From: JACMQX01 sp044225675
Lineage (GTDB): Bacteria > Pseudomonadota > Gammaproteobacteria > Burkholderiales > Burkholderiaceae_C
Direction: 5' to 3'
DNA length: 64,000 nt
Assembly (NCBI GenBank): GCA_044225675.1
Contig: JBGAIH010000008.1
Span: forward strand, 62,001 to 126,000
This document shows positions 1-8,266 of the stretch, one piece after another. Position 1 is the stretch's first letter. Each line of letters begins with the position of its first letter. Below the pieces are notes generated by a model. It was given only the letters and a program-made list of their open reading frames with translations. It had not been told where the DNA came from and made no database searches. The translations under genes were made by a program, and so were the position numbers.

Positions 1-975
1 AGGCTGGAAACCTACCTGGCCAACCGGACGCGGATGCAGCGCCTGGCCTTCTACAGTCGCGAGCGCCTCCACCAGATCACGGCCGACCTGCGCCTCGAAT
101 ACGACGGCAGCGCCGGCTACATGGTGCTGCTGCGCTCCGAGAAGGACAGCAAGCTGGTGCAGCCTGGCCTGCAGGTGCTGCGCGACGCAGGCGTGAGCTT
201 CCGCGAGATCAACGCCGACGAGGCCCGGCGGATCGAGCCGGCGCTCAACCCCGACACCGCCTTTCTGGGGGCTGTCCATCTGCCGCAGGACGAAGTCGCC
301 AATTGCCGCCAGTTCGCCCTGCTCCTCAAGAAGGAGGCCGAGGCACGCGGCGCCGTGTTCGAGTTCGGGGCGACGGTGTCGCACCTGGACCGCTCGCGTC
401 CTGCGAACGTGCATCTGGTGGGCGAGCCCTCGGCCCGCAGCTTCGATGCGGTGGTGATGTGCGCGGGCCTCGCGTCCGCGCAGCTGCTGCGGCCCCTCGG
501 GCTTCGCATCCCGCTGGTGGCGGTGCATGGCTATTCGGTCAGCGCGCCCATCCGCGAGCCGCTCAATGCGCCGCGCAGTGCGCTCATGGACGAGCGCTAC
601 AAGGTTGCGATCTCGCGCCTGGGTGGCCGCGTGCGCGTGGCCGGCAGCGCCGAGATCGGCGGCTCGCCGACGCGCAAGCGCGCTGCATCGCTGCAGACGC
701 TCTACAAGGTGCTGCACGACTGGTTCCCTGGCGCAGCGCAGATCGCCAACACCGGCTCGGCCGTGCAGGAATGGAAAGGCGCGCGCCCCATGCTGCCCGA
801 CGGGCCGCCGATCGTATCGGGCACCGGCCTGTCCGGTCTCTGGCTGAACCTGGGACACGGTTCCTCCGGCTGGGCACTGAGCTGCGGCAGCGCCCGCGCA
901 TTGGCCGACCTCATGGCCGGGCGCACGCCGGAGATCGACCTTGAGGGCCTGGATGCCGCGCGGCTGACGGGCTGA
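1..975 (+). CDS. FAD-dependent D-amino-acid dehydrogenase-like oxidoreductase (DadA family), C-terminal part
   Basis: The frame is open from base 1, so the N-terminal FAD-binding region lies outside the window; 324 residues are visible. The visible part fits the substrate and second FAD-contact half of the DAO/DadA family: a middle domain with a segment resembling DadA around EPALNPDTAFLGAVHLPQDE, then a C-terminal stretch ending LWLNLGHGSSGWALSCGSAR, the family's closing GHG-x-G-W flavin-contact motif. Such enzymes deaminate D-amino acids to 2-oxo acids and pass electrons to the respiratory chain at the inner membrane. The substrate cannot be read from the sequence; other DAO-superfamily amine oxidases are possible. 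It lies about 80 bases upstream of nnr on the same strand. Confidence 0.75.
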   Translation, partial: RLETYLANRTRMQRLAFYSRERLHQITADLRLEYDGSAGYMVLLRSEKDSKLVQPGLQVLRDAGVSFREINADEARRIEPALNPDTAFLGAVHLPQDEVANCRQFALLLKKEAEARGAVFEFGATVSHLDRSRPANVHLVGEPSARSFDAVVMCAGLASAQLLRPLGLRIPLVAVHGYSVSAPIREPLNAPRSALMDERYKVAISRLGGRVRVAGSAEIGGSPTRKRAASLQTLYKVLHDWFPGAAQIANTGSAVQEWKGARPMLPDGPPIVSGTGLSGLWLNLGHGSSGWALSCGSARALADLMAGRTPEIDLEGLDAARLTG

Positions 976-1053
976 CCCGTTGGAAGACGGACAGGCTGCG
1001 CGCGCCCTTGATTCGCTGCGCCAGCACCTGCCGGCATGCCGCACAATGCGCCC

Positions 1054-2499
1054 ATGCACCGCATCTGCCCTGGACACGCCGCCCTGCTGCATGACGTGGC
1101 CGCGACGCGCCGGGCCGAAGCCCGGGCGGCCGCCGGCCTGCCTCCTCACACCCTGATGCAGCGAGCCGGCCAGCAGGTGGCCCGGCTCGCCCTGGCCATC
1201 GCGCCTCATGCGCGCACGCTCTGGGTCGCCTGCGGCCCGGGCAACAACGGCGGCGATGGACTCGAGGCTGCGGCCCGGCTGGCGCAGCGGGGCAGGCAGG
1301 TCATCGTCACGATGACGACGACACCCGAGCGTCTGCCGGTCGACGCCGCGGCATCCTGGGCGCGCGCCCGCGATGCCGGCGTCGCCTTCCACACGTCGCC
1401 ACCGGACGCATGGGACCTGGCGATCGACGCCCTGCTCGGCATCGGTGCAACGCGTGCCCCGGAAGGCCTGATGGCCGAATGGATCCATCGGCTCAACGGC
1501 GCGGCAGCGCCGGTCCTCGCCATCGACCTGCCGTCGGGCCTGAATGCCGACACGGGAGAGGCGTCGCCCGTCTGCGTGCGCGCCCGCTGCACACTCACGC
1601 TGCTCACCGTGAAGCCTGGCCTGTTCACGGCCCAGGGCCGCGATACTGCCGGCGACGTGTGGTTCGACCCGATCGGCACGCCCGGTGGCGACCCGTCGGA
1701 GGCCGTGGCCAGGCTTGTCGAGGATGCGCCGCTGCCTCCTCGGCCGCATGCCTCGCACAAAGGCAGTTGGGGCGATGTGGCCGTGGTCGGCGGCGCGCCC
1801 GGCATGCGCGGCGCGGCCGCGCTGGCGGCGACTGCCGCGCTGCATGCGGGCGCGGGCCGCGTCTATTTGTGCCCGCTTGAGGCGCAGGGCGACGGCTTCG
1901 ACGCCGGACAGCCTGAGCTGATGTTCCGTCCGCTGGAAGCGCTCGACCTCAGTCGGCTGACCGTGGTGTGCGGCTGTGGCGGAGGCGATGCCGTGCGCGG
2001 GGCGCTGCCGCGGGTGTGCAGCTCGGCGCAGCAACTCGTGCTGGATGCGGATGCGCTCAACGCACTGGCGACGGACCCTCAGCTGCAGGCGCAGGTCCGC
2101 GCGCGTGCGGCGCGCGGACGGCCCGCGGTCCTGACGCCCCACCCCCTGGAAGCCGCGCGGCTGCTCGGCCAGGACGCACGCCAGGTGCAGGGCGACCGGC
2201 TCGCAGCAGCCCATGCACTGTCACGGATGTTCGAATGTGTCGTGGTCCTCAAGGGCTCGGGGACCGTGGTGGCCTCGCCGGGCCAGCGCAGCGCGATCAA
2301 CACCTCGGGCAACGCCCGGCTGGCCAGCGCAGGCACCGGCGACGTGCTGGCGGGCTGGATCGGCGCCCTGCTCGCGGCTGGCGCCCCGCCGCACGAAGCG
2401 GCGTGCACGGCCGTCTGGCGGCATGGCCGCCTGGCCGACCTGTGGCCCGAGGGCCGCGCCCTGACGGCGGGCCGGCTGGCACGTGCGATCAACGCCTGA
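1054..2499 (+). CDS. nnr: Bifunctional NAD(P)H-hydrate epimerase / ADP-dependent (S)-NAD(P)H-hydrate dehydratase
   Basis: A two-domain metabolite-repair enzyme that epimerises and dehydrates damaged NAD(P)H. The N-terminal YjeF_N epimerase half shows GPGNNGGDG near residue 65 and AIDLPSGLNADTGE near 155. The C-terminal ribokinase-like dehydratase half shows NARLASAGTGDVLAG near residue 430. The length, 481 residues, is normal for the fused form. Two ATGs compete, at 1036 and 1054. I prefer 1054 because CACAAT, a plausible -10 box, lies just upstream (1042-1047), which would give a very short or absent leader; neither start has a clear ribosome binding site. The stop codon lies inside a 13-bp tandem repeat. 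Confidence 0.93.
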   Translation: MHRICPGHAALLHDVAATRRAEARAAAGLPPHTLMQRAGQQVARLALAIAPHARTLWVACGPGNNGGDGLEAAARLAQRGRQVIVTMTTTPERLPVDAAASWARARDAGVAFHTSPPDAWDLAIDALLGIGATRAPEGLMAEWIHRLNGAAAPVLAIDLPSGLNADTGEASPVCVRARCTLTLLTVKPGLFTAQGRDTAGDVWFDPIGTPGGDPSEAVARLVEDAPLPPRPHASHKGSWGDVAVVGGAPGMRGAAALAATAALHAGAGRVYLCPLEAQGDGFDAGQPELMFRPLEALDLSRLTVVCGCGGGDAVRGALPRVCSSAQQLVLDADALNALATDPQLQAQVRARAARGRPAVLTPHPLEAARLLGQDARQVQGDRLAAAHALSRMFECVVVLKGSGTVVASPGQRSAINTSGNARLASAGTGDVLAGWIGALLAAGAPPHEAACTAVWRHGRLADLWPEGRALTAGRLARAINA

Positions 2500-2533
2500 A
2501 ATCAGCGCCTGAAATCAGCGCCTGAACACCAGC
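2494..2533. repeat. 13-bp tandem repeat, 3 units, spanning the nnr stop codon
   Basis: Two identical units GCCTGAAATCAGC (2494-2506 and 2507-2519) are followed by a diverged 14-base unit (2520-2533). The stop codon of nnr (2497-2499) lies inside the first unit, so every copy carries a TGA. Each unit has weak dyad symmetry (CTGA-AA-TCAG). It lies between convergent genes and resembles the arrays at 31800 and 45708. Confidence 0.85.
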
Positions 2534-2619
2534 GCCCCTGAGTGCGGCACAGACCTGCGGACGCCGCAGGCGCCGCTGGACGCCTGCGCTGCCAGAAGCG
2601 CGACCGGCCCTGGAGCTTT

Positions 2620-3375
2620 TCAGCCCCGCCCGGCGAAGGGCATTTTCGTGGCCATGATTGTGTGGAACATCACGTTGGCCTCGAGCGGGAGATTGGCCAT
2701 GTACAGCACCGACTGCCCCACCAGGTTCACGTCCATCAGCGGCTCGATGGCGATCTCGCCATTGGCCTGGGGCACGCCCTTGGCCATGCGTGCGGCCATT
2801 TCGGTTGCCGCATTGCCGATGTCGATCTGGCCGACCGCGATGTCGTACTTGCGGCCGTCGAGCGACGCAGTCTTAGTCAGGCCCATCACCGCATGCTTGG
2901 TCGCCGTGTAGGCGATGGAGTTGGGCCGGGGCGTGTGGGCCGAGATCGAGCCATTGTTGATGATGCGACCGCCCATCGGGCTTTGCGACTTCATCACGCG
3001 GAAGGCCTGCTGGATGCACAGGAACATGCCGGTCAGGTTGATGTCCACCACGTTCTTCCACTGCTCGAGCGTGAGGTCCTCCAGCGGCACGCCGGGCGCA
3101 TTCACGCCGGCATTGTTGAACAGAACGTCGACGCGGCCGAAGGCCTTGACGGCGGCCTCGAACAGCGCCTGCACCGAGGCAGCATCCGACACATCGGCGG
3201 ACACCGCCAGCGCCCGATCGCCCGCGCCGGACTCGGCGGCCACGGCCTGCAGCGGCTCGACACGGCGCCCCGCGAGAACGACCCGGTAGCCGTCCTTGAG
3301 CAGCGCCAGCGCTGCTGCCTTGCCCACGCCAGAGCCTGCGCCCGTGACGATCGCAACCTTGCCTGTAGAACTCAT
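2620..3375 (-). CDS. Short-chain dehydrogenase/reductase (SDR), substrate unknown
   Basis: A classical SDR of 251 residues. The Rossmann cofactor motif TGAGSGVG is near residue 12, NNAG near 88, the catalytic Ser in NNGSISAHT, and the catalytic Tyr/Lys in YTATK. It should oxidise or reduce an alcohol/carbonyl with NAD(P)(H); the substrate cannot be predicted. The start is the ATG at 3375: AAAAGGAG lies 8 bases upstream, whereas the GTG at 3384 has no suitable ribosome binding site. It follows rnr on the same strand with a 61-base gap, so co-transcription is possible. The C-terminus (NVMFHTIMATKMPFAGRG) is typical of SDRs annotated only as oxidoreductases. Confidence 0.88.
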   Translation of the reverse strand: MSSTGKVAIVTGAGSGVGKAAALALLKDGYRVVLAGRRVEPLQAVAAESGAGDRALAVSADVSDAASVQALFEAAVKAFGRVDVLFNNAGVNAPGVPLEDLTLEQWKNVVDINLTGMFLCIQQAFRVMKSQSPMGGRIINNGSISAHTPRPNSIAYTATKHAVMGLTKTASLDGRKYDIAVGQIDIGNAATEMAARMAKGVPQANGEIAIEPLMDVNLVGQSVLYMANLPLEANVMFHTIMATKMPFAGRG

Positions 3376-3436
3376 CTCCTTCACTCCTTTTCTTCTGGGA
3401 TCCGCCGGCCTGCGCTGCCACAGACTGGCGCGGTGG

Positions 3437-5686
3437 CTAACGCCGCGACTTGCGGCTCTTCTTGCCGGCAGCCTTCTTCACGGCTGCCTTGAGATTCTGG
3501 ATCGGCGAGCGCGCCGACCGGTCCGTCTGGGGCGACGACCCGGAGCGGGCCGCCCGCTTCTTGGCTGACGCCTTGGCCGGCACACCGGCAGGCGCGGTCC
3601 CCTTGTCCTTCATGGCGCGGGCCAGCAATTCCTCGCCCTCGCGGATCAGCCGGAAGTCGATCTTGCGGCCATCAAGGTCCACCCGGCTGACCTGCACGCG
3701 AACCCGCGAGCCGATCGCATAGCGGATGCCGGTGCGCTCCCCGCGCAGTTCCTGGCGGGCCTCGTCGAACTTGAAGTACTCGCCGCCGAGTTCGGTGATG
3801 TGCACCAGGCCCTCGACGTACATCGCATCCAGCGTCACGAAGATGCCGAAGGTGGTGGCCGCCGTGACGACGCCGCCATACTCCTCGCCCAGGTGCTCTC
3901 GCATGTACTTGCACTTGAGCCAGGCCTCGACGTCGCGGCTGGCCTCGTCGGCGCGGCGCTCGTTGGCACTGCAATGCAGACCGGCAGCCTCCCAGGCCTG
4001 CAGTTCCTGCGTCGGGGCCGGACCCGCCTTCTTGAGTTTCTGCGTGGGCGATTTCACACGGGCGGCCAGCCGGCGCGCCAACTTCTCGTGCGCCTCGCCC
4101 GGCAGCGGCAGCGCCGGCAGCTGGTAACGCGTGCCGCCCAGGATGGACTTGATCACGCGGTGCACCAGCAGGTCCGGATAGCGGCGGATCGGACTGGTGA
4201 AGTGGGTGTAGGCCTCGTAGGCCAGGCCGAAGTGGCCGCTGTTGTGCGGCGAGTAGATCGCCTGCTGCATCGAGCGCAGCAGCATCGAATGGATCTGCAG
4301 TGCGTCCGGGCGGTCCTTGGTGGCCTCGGCAATCGCCTGGAACTCGCCCGGCTTGGGGTCTTCGCTCAGCGACATGCCAACACCGGTGGCCTTGAGGTAG
4401 TTGCGAAGGATCTCGCGCTTCTCCGGCGTCGGCCCTTCATGCACACGGTACAGGCCGGGATGCTTGCTCTGCCCGATGAAGTCCGCGCTGCAGACGTTGG
4501 CGGCGAGCATGGCCTCCTCGATCAGGCGGTGCGCGTCGTTGCGGGTGCGCGGCACGATCTTCTCGATGCGGCCGTTCTCGTCGCAGACGATCTGGGTCTC
4601 GGTCGTCTCGAAGTCGATGGCGCCGCGGCGGCCGCGCGCGGTCAGCAGCGCGCGGTACACGTCGTGCAGGTTCAGCAGATCCTGCACCCGCTCCTTGCGG
4701 CGCGCCGCTTCGGGTCCGCGCGTGTTGGCCAGGATGGCCGCGACTTCGTTGTACGTGAAGCGTGCATGGCTCCACATCACCGCCGGGAAGAACTGATAGG
4801 CGTGGATCTCGCCGTCGGCCGTGACGAGCATGTCGCAGACCATGCACAGGCGCTCGACCTCGGGGTTCAGCGAGCACAGGCCGTTGGACAGCTTCTCGGG
4901 CAGCATCGGGATCACGCGGCGCGGGAAGTACACGCTCGTGGCCCGGTCGTAGGCGTCGATGTCGATCGCGCTGCCGGTCTCCACATAGGCGCTCACGTCG
5001 GCGATCGCCACCAGCAGGCGCCAGCCCTTGCCGCGGCCCACGCGCGCCGGCTCGCAGTACACCGCATCGTCGAAGTCGCGCGCGTCCTCGCCGTCGATGG
5101 TGACCAGCGGCACGTCGGTCAGGTCGACGCGATGCTTCTTGTCCTGCGGGCGGACCTTGTCGGGCAGGGTCCGAGCCAGCGCGATGCAGGCCTCAGAGAA
5201 CTCATGCGGCACGCCGTACTTGCGCACCGCGATCTCGATCTCCATGCCGGCGTCGTCGATCTCGCCGAGCACTTCCTTGACTCGGCCCACCGGCGCGCCG
5301 AACAGCGCGGGCGGCTCGGTCAGCTCGACCACCACCACCTGGCCGGCCTTGGCCGTGCCGGTCGCACTCTTCGGAATGAGCACGTCCTGCCCATAGCGCT
5401 TGTCCTCGGGCGCCACGAGCCAGATGCCGCTTTCATGCAGCAGCCGGCCGATGATGGGCTGCGGCGGCCGCTCGATGATCTCCACCACGCGGCCTTCCGG
5501 GCGCCCCTTGCGGTCATGCCGCACCACGCGGACCTTGACGCGGTCCTTGTGCAGCACCGCGCGCATCTCGTTGGGCGACAGATAGACGTCGGACTCGCCG
5601 TCGTCCCGCTGCACGAATCCGTGGCCATCGCGATGGCCCAGAACCGTGCCTTCAAATTCGTCCAGCAGACCGCTGGTTTGGCTCAA
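3437..5686 (-). CDS. rnr: Ribonuclease R (3'-5' exoribonuclease)
   Basis: A processive 3'-5' exoribonuclease of the RNase II/RNB family that degrades structured RNA; 749 residues. Cold-shock-like domains at the N-terminus are followed by the RNB catalytic core with DGEDARDFDDAVYC near residue 200 (metal-binding aspartates) and HFTSPIRRYPDLLVHR near 490. A C-terminal S1 domain contains TFGIFVTLDAMYVEGLVHI. A lysine/arginine-rich tail after about residue 700 is typical of RNase R and separates it from RNase II. The start is a TTG (5684-5686), since an in-frame TAG lies a few codons upstream and no ATG or GTG is closer to the conserved N-terminus. No strong ribosome binding site is visible. It is divergent from tRNA-Leu, whose 5' end is only 31 bases away. 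Confidence 0.95.
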   Translation of the reverse strand: MSQTSGLLDEFEGTVLGHRDGHGFVQRDDGESDVYLSPNEMRAVLHKDRVKVRVVRHDRKGRPEGRVVEIIERPPQPIIGRLLHESGIWLVAPEDKRYGQDVLIPKSATGTAKAGQVVVVELTEPPALFGAPVGRVKEVLGEIDDAGMEIEIAVRKYGVPHEFSEACIALARTLPDKVRPQDKKHRVDLTDVPLVTIDGEDARDFDDAVYCEPARVGRGKGWRLLVAIADVSAYVETGSAIDIDAYDRATSVYFPRRVIPMLPEKLSNGLCSLNPEVERLCMVCDMLVTADGEIHAYQFFPAVMWSHARFTYNEVAAILANTRGPEAARRKERVQDLLNLHDVYRALLTARGRRGAIDFETTETQIVCDENGRIEKIVPRTRNDAHRLIEEAMLAANVCSADFIGQSKHPGLYRVHEGPTPEKREILRNYLKATGVGMSLSEDPKPGEFQAIAEATKDRPDALQIHSMLLRSMQQAIYSPHNSGHFGLAYEAYTHFTSPIRRYPDLLVHRVIKSILGGTRYQLPALPLPGEAHEKLARRLAARVKSPTQKLKKAGPAPTQELQAWEAAGLHCSANERRADEASRDVEAWLKCKYMREHLGEEYGGVVTAATTFGIFVTLDAMYVEGLVHITELGGEYFKFDEARQELRGERTGIRYAIGSRVRVQVSRVDLDGRKIDFRLIREGEELLARAMKDKGTAPAGVPAKASAKKRAARSGSSPQTDRSARSPIQNLKAAVKKAAGKKSRKSRR

Positions 5687-5717
5687 ATTTTTGATACACT
5701 ACTCTCTTTCCTGAAAT

Positions 5718-5802
<85 letters not shown>

Positions 5803-5815
5803 ATAATAAATATGC

Positions 5816-5843
5816 AAGCTGGCCTTTCGGCCAGCTTTTTTTT
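5816..5843 (+). terminator. Rho-independent terminator of tRNA-Leu
   Basis: A perfect 9-bp stem, AAGCTGGCC/GGCCAGCTT, with loop TTTC (5825-5828), is followed by an unbroken T tract on the + strand. The opposite strand has no comparable T run, so it mainly ends the tRNA transcript and only weakly serves the convergent rimO. Confidence 0.93.
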
Positions 5844-5858
5844 CGCCTGTCGCTTGCG

Positions 5859-7259
5859 TCAAACCGGCACCGCCACGAGGTCATGTCCCTGCGTGCCCAC
5901 GATCCGGGCCCGCGTGAACTCACCCACCTTCAAGGTCTTGCTGATCTTCTCGGGCGGCAGCAGCTGGACCGTGCCGTCGATCTCGGGCGCATCGGCGTAG
6001 GAGCGTCCCACCCCGCCCTTGCGGCCCATGGCCGGCGCCGAATCCACCAGCACCTGCATGGTCGAGCCGATGCGCTGGCGCAGCCGCTCGGCCGACACCT
6101 CCTCGGCCACTGCCATGAAGCGGGCCCGGCGTTCCTCGCGCACCGCGTCGGGCAGCATGGGCGCGATCGCGTTCGCGGCAGCGCCCTCGACCGGCGAATA
6201 GGCAAAGCATCCGGCGCGGTCGATCTGCGCCTCACGCATGAAGTCCAACAGATGCTGGAATTCCTCCTCCGTCTCACCCGGAAAACCCGCGATGAAGGTG
6301 CTGCGGATGACGATCTCGGGGCAGATCTCGCGCCAGCGGCGGATCCGGTCGAGGTTCTTCTCGCCGCTGGCCGGCCGCTTCATCCGGCGCAGCACGTCGG
6401 GGTGGCTGTGCTGGAAGGGCACGTCCAGGTAGGGCAGGATGCGCCCCGTGGCCATCAGCGGAATGACCTCGTCCACGCTCGGGTACGGGTAGACGTAGTG
6501 CATCCGCACCCAGGCGCCGTGCTGCTCGGCCAGCTCGCCGAGTTCCTGCGCCAGCTCCAGCATGCGCGTCTTCACCGGTTTGCCATCGAAGAAGCCGGTG
6601 CGGTATTTCACGTCCACGCCGTAGGCCGAGGTGTCCTGGCTGATCACCAGCAGCTCCTTGACGCCGCCTTCGAACAGCGCACGCGCCTCCTTGAGCACAT
6701 CGCCCACCGGCCGGCTCACCAGGTCACCGCGCATCGACGGGATGATGCAGAAGGTACACCGATGATTGCAGCCTTCGCTGATCTTGAGGTACGCGTAGTG
6801 ACGCGGGGTCAGCTTGATGCCGGCCGGCGGCACGAGGTCCACGAACGGATCGTGCGGCTTGGGCAGGTGGCCGTGCACCGCCTCCATCACCTCGTGGGTC
6901 GCATGCGGGCCGGTGACGGCCAGCACGGCTGGGTGAATCTCCTTGATCAGGTTGCCGCCGCCCTCGCCCGAGCGCGCACCCAGGCAGCCGGTGACGATCA
7001 CCTTGCCGTTGGCCGCGAGCGCCTCGCCAATGGTGTCCAGGCTCTCCCGCACGGCATCGTCGATGAAACCGCAGGTATTGACGATGACGAGGTCGGCGCC
7101 TTCGAAGGTCTTGGAGGTCTGGTACCCCTCTGCACTCAGCTGGGTGAGGATCAGCTCGGAATCGGTCAGGGCCTTGGGGCAGCCCAGGCTGACGAAGCCC
7201 ACCTTGGGCGCCTGGGAGGTTGCCGGCGCGGCGGCCGGCGGGGAAAGAACATCGCTCAT
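5859..7259 (-). CDS. rimO: Ribosomal protein S12 methylthiotransferase (radical SAM)
   Basis: Adds a methylthio group to the conserved aspartate of ribosomal protein S12, using two 4Fe-4S clusters; 466 residues. The N-terminal UPF0004 domain supplies cysteines 27 (SLGCPK), 63 (NTCGF) and 92 (GCLGAR). The radical SAM motif CNHRCTFC has cysteines 164, 168 and 171. A C-terminal TRAM domain ends the protein. The related MiaB modifies tRNA, but the radical SAM spacing and the SLGCPK..DSE opening are RimO-like. The start ATG follows AGGGGG closely; GACAAT a few bases further up may be a -10 box. It converges on tRNA-Leu. Confidence 0.95.
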   Translation of the reverse strand: MSDVLSPPAAAPATSQAPKVGFVSLGCPKALTDSELILTQLSAEGYQTSKTFEGADLVIVNTCGFIDDAVRESLDTIGEALAANGKVIVTGCLGARSGEGGGNLIKEIHPAVLAVTGPHATHEVMEAVHGHLPKPHDPFVDLVPPAGIKLTPRHYAYLKISEGCNHRCTFCIIPSMRGDLVSRPVGDVLKEARALFEGGVKELLVISQDTSAYGVDVKYRTGFFDGKPVKTRMLELAQELGELAEQHGAWVRMHYVYPYPSVDEVIPLMATGRILPYLDVPFQHSHPDVLRRMKRPASGEKNLDRIRRWREICPEIVIRSTFIAGFPGETEEEFQHLLDFMREAQIDRAGCFAYSPVEGAAANAIAPMLPDAVREERRARFMAVAEEVSAERLRQRIGSTMQVLVDSAPAMGRKGGVGRSYADAPEIDGTVQLLPPEKISKTLKVGEFTRARIVGTQGHDLVAVPV

Positions 7260-7298
7260 CCCCCTATTGTCCCATCGGAAGGGAGAGTGCGTCCGCAG

Positions 7299-7832
7299 TC
7301 AGCGCTTGAGCCCGAATGCGCCGAGCATCTGCTCGGTCTGCTTCTGCATCTGCTCCTGCATCTGCGTGAGCACGGTCTTGGACTGCTCGGCGTAATTGCC
7401 CATCATGCCCTGCAGCAGCGGCGACTGAAGGCTCATGAACTGCGTCCACATCTCGGGCGTGACCGTCTTGGCCTGCTCGGCGAGCTTGGCCTGGATGTCG
7501 GTCATGGCCTGCACGTTCTTCTCGAGGTAGGAGCCCATGAAGCCCTGCATCGCATGGCCGTAGAAGCGGATGATGTTGGCCAGCACCGCCTCGGTGAACA
7601 TCGGCGCGCCGCCCGCTTCCTCCTCCAGGATGATCTGCAGCAGGATGGAGCGGGTGAGGTCCTCGTTGGTCTTGGCGTCGCGCACGACGAAGGACTCGCT
7701 GTCCATGACCAGCTGCTTGACTTCGGTGAGCGTGATGTACGAGGAGGTGTCCGTGTCGTAGAGACGACGGTTGGGATACTTCTTGATGATCCGTTGCGCC
7801 GGTTTGGCCCCTGCGGCCTTCTTGCTTTGCAC
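7299..7832 (-). CDS. phaR: Polyhydroxyalkanoate synthesis repressor PhaR
   Basis: A regulator of 177 residues that binds DNA and PHA granules and represses phasin and PHA synthesis genes. The N-terminal PHB/PHA accumulation DNA-binding domain is marked by IIKKYPNRRLYDTDTSSYIT near residue 15, followed by the family's second domain and a helical, Gln/Met-rich C-terminus suited to granule or self association. The start is a GTG at 7832 with GAGGAG nine bases upstream; a longer reading to 8129 has low-quality leader sequence and is rejected. It lies upstream-adjacent to tRNA-Val and next to rimO on the same strand. bdhA at 11.5 kb supports an active PHB cycle. Confidence 0.93.
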   Translation of the reverse strand: MQSKKAAGAKPAQRIIKKYPNRRLYDTDTSSYITLTEVKQLVMDSESFVVRDAKTNEDLTRSILLQIILEEEAGGAPMFTEAVLANIIRFYGHAMQGFMGSYLEKNVQAMTDIQAKLAEQAKTVTPEMWTQFMSLQSPLLQGMMGNYAEQSKTVLTQMQEQMQKQTEQMLGAFGLKR

Positions 7833-8084
7833 TGGTGGACTCCTCGGTGAACGCTGGCGGGATGCGCAGGTGCTGTATTGCGCCGCAACACATTCTAGGG
7901 AGCGCGATACGGGGACTTCCCAAGGTTTACCCTGAGGTAGCAGCGGGTCGGCCGGCGAATGCCTCGGGAAGAACGCAGGAGGAAAGGCGGAGGGAGGAAC
8001 AAACGAGAGGTGAAAACTCGGAGGAGGCTCCGGGTCTGCCCCGGAGGGTTCGTGGACCTGGACTCCACGAAAGAAACACGAAAT

Positions 8085-8161
8085 TGGTAGGCGCGATTGG
8101 ACTCGAACCAACGACCCCCACCATGTCAAGGTGGTGCTCTAACCAGCTGAGCTACGCGCCT
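8085..8161 (-). tRNA. tRNA-Val (anticodon GAC)
   Basis: A 77-base tRNA with encoded CCA on the minus strand. The acceptor stem pairs AGGCGCG with CGCGCCT, then A-CCA. The anticodon arm CCACC/GGTGG holds loop TTGACAT with anticodon GAC. The D-arm contains TAGCTCAGCTGGTTAGAGC and the T-arm GGTTCGAGTCC. Confidence 0.97.
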
Positions 8162-8266
8162 GTGAGTGTGTCCGAGAAACAATGATTGTAGCAGGAAAAA
8201 ACGCGCATTCTGCGCCCCGTCCCGCGAGATCGCGCGATGGATCGCTCCATCAACCGCGCACGGCCT

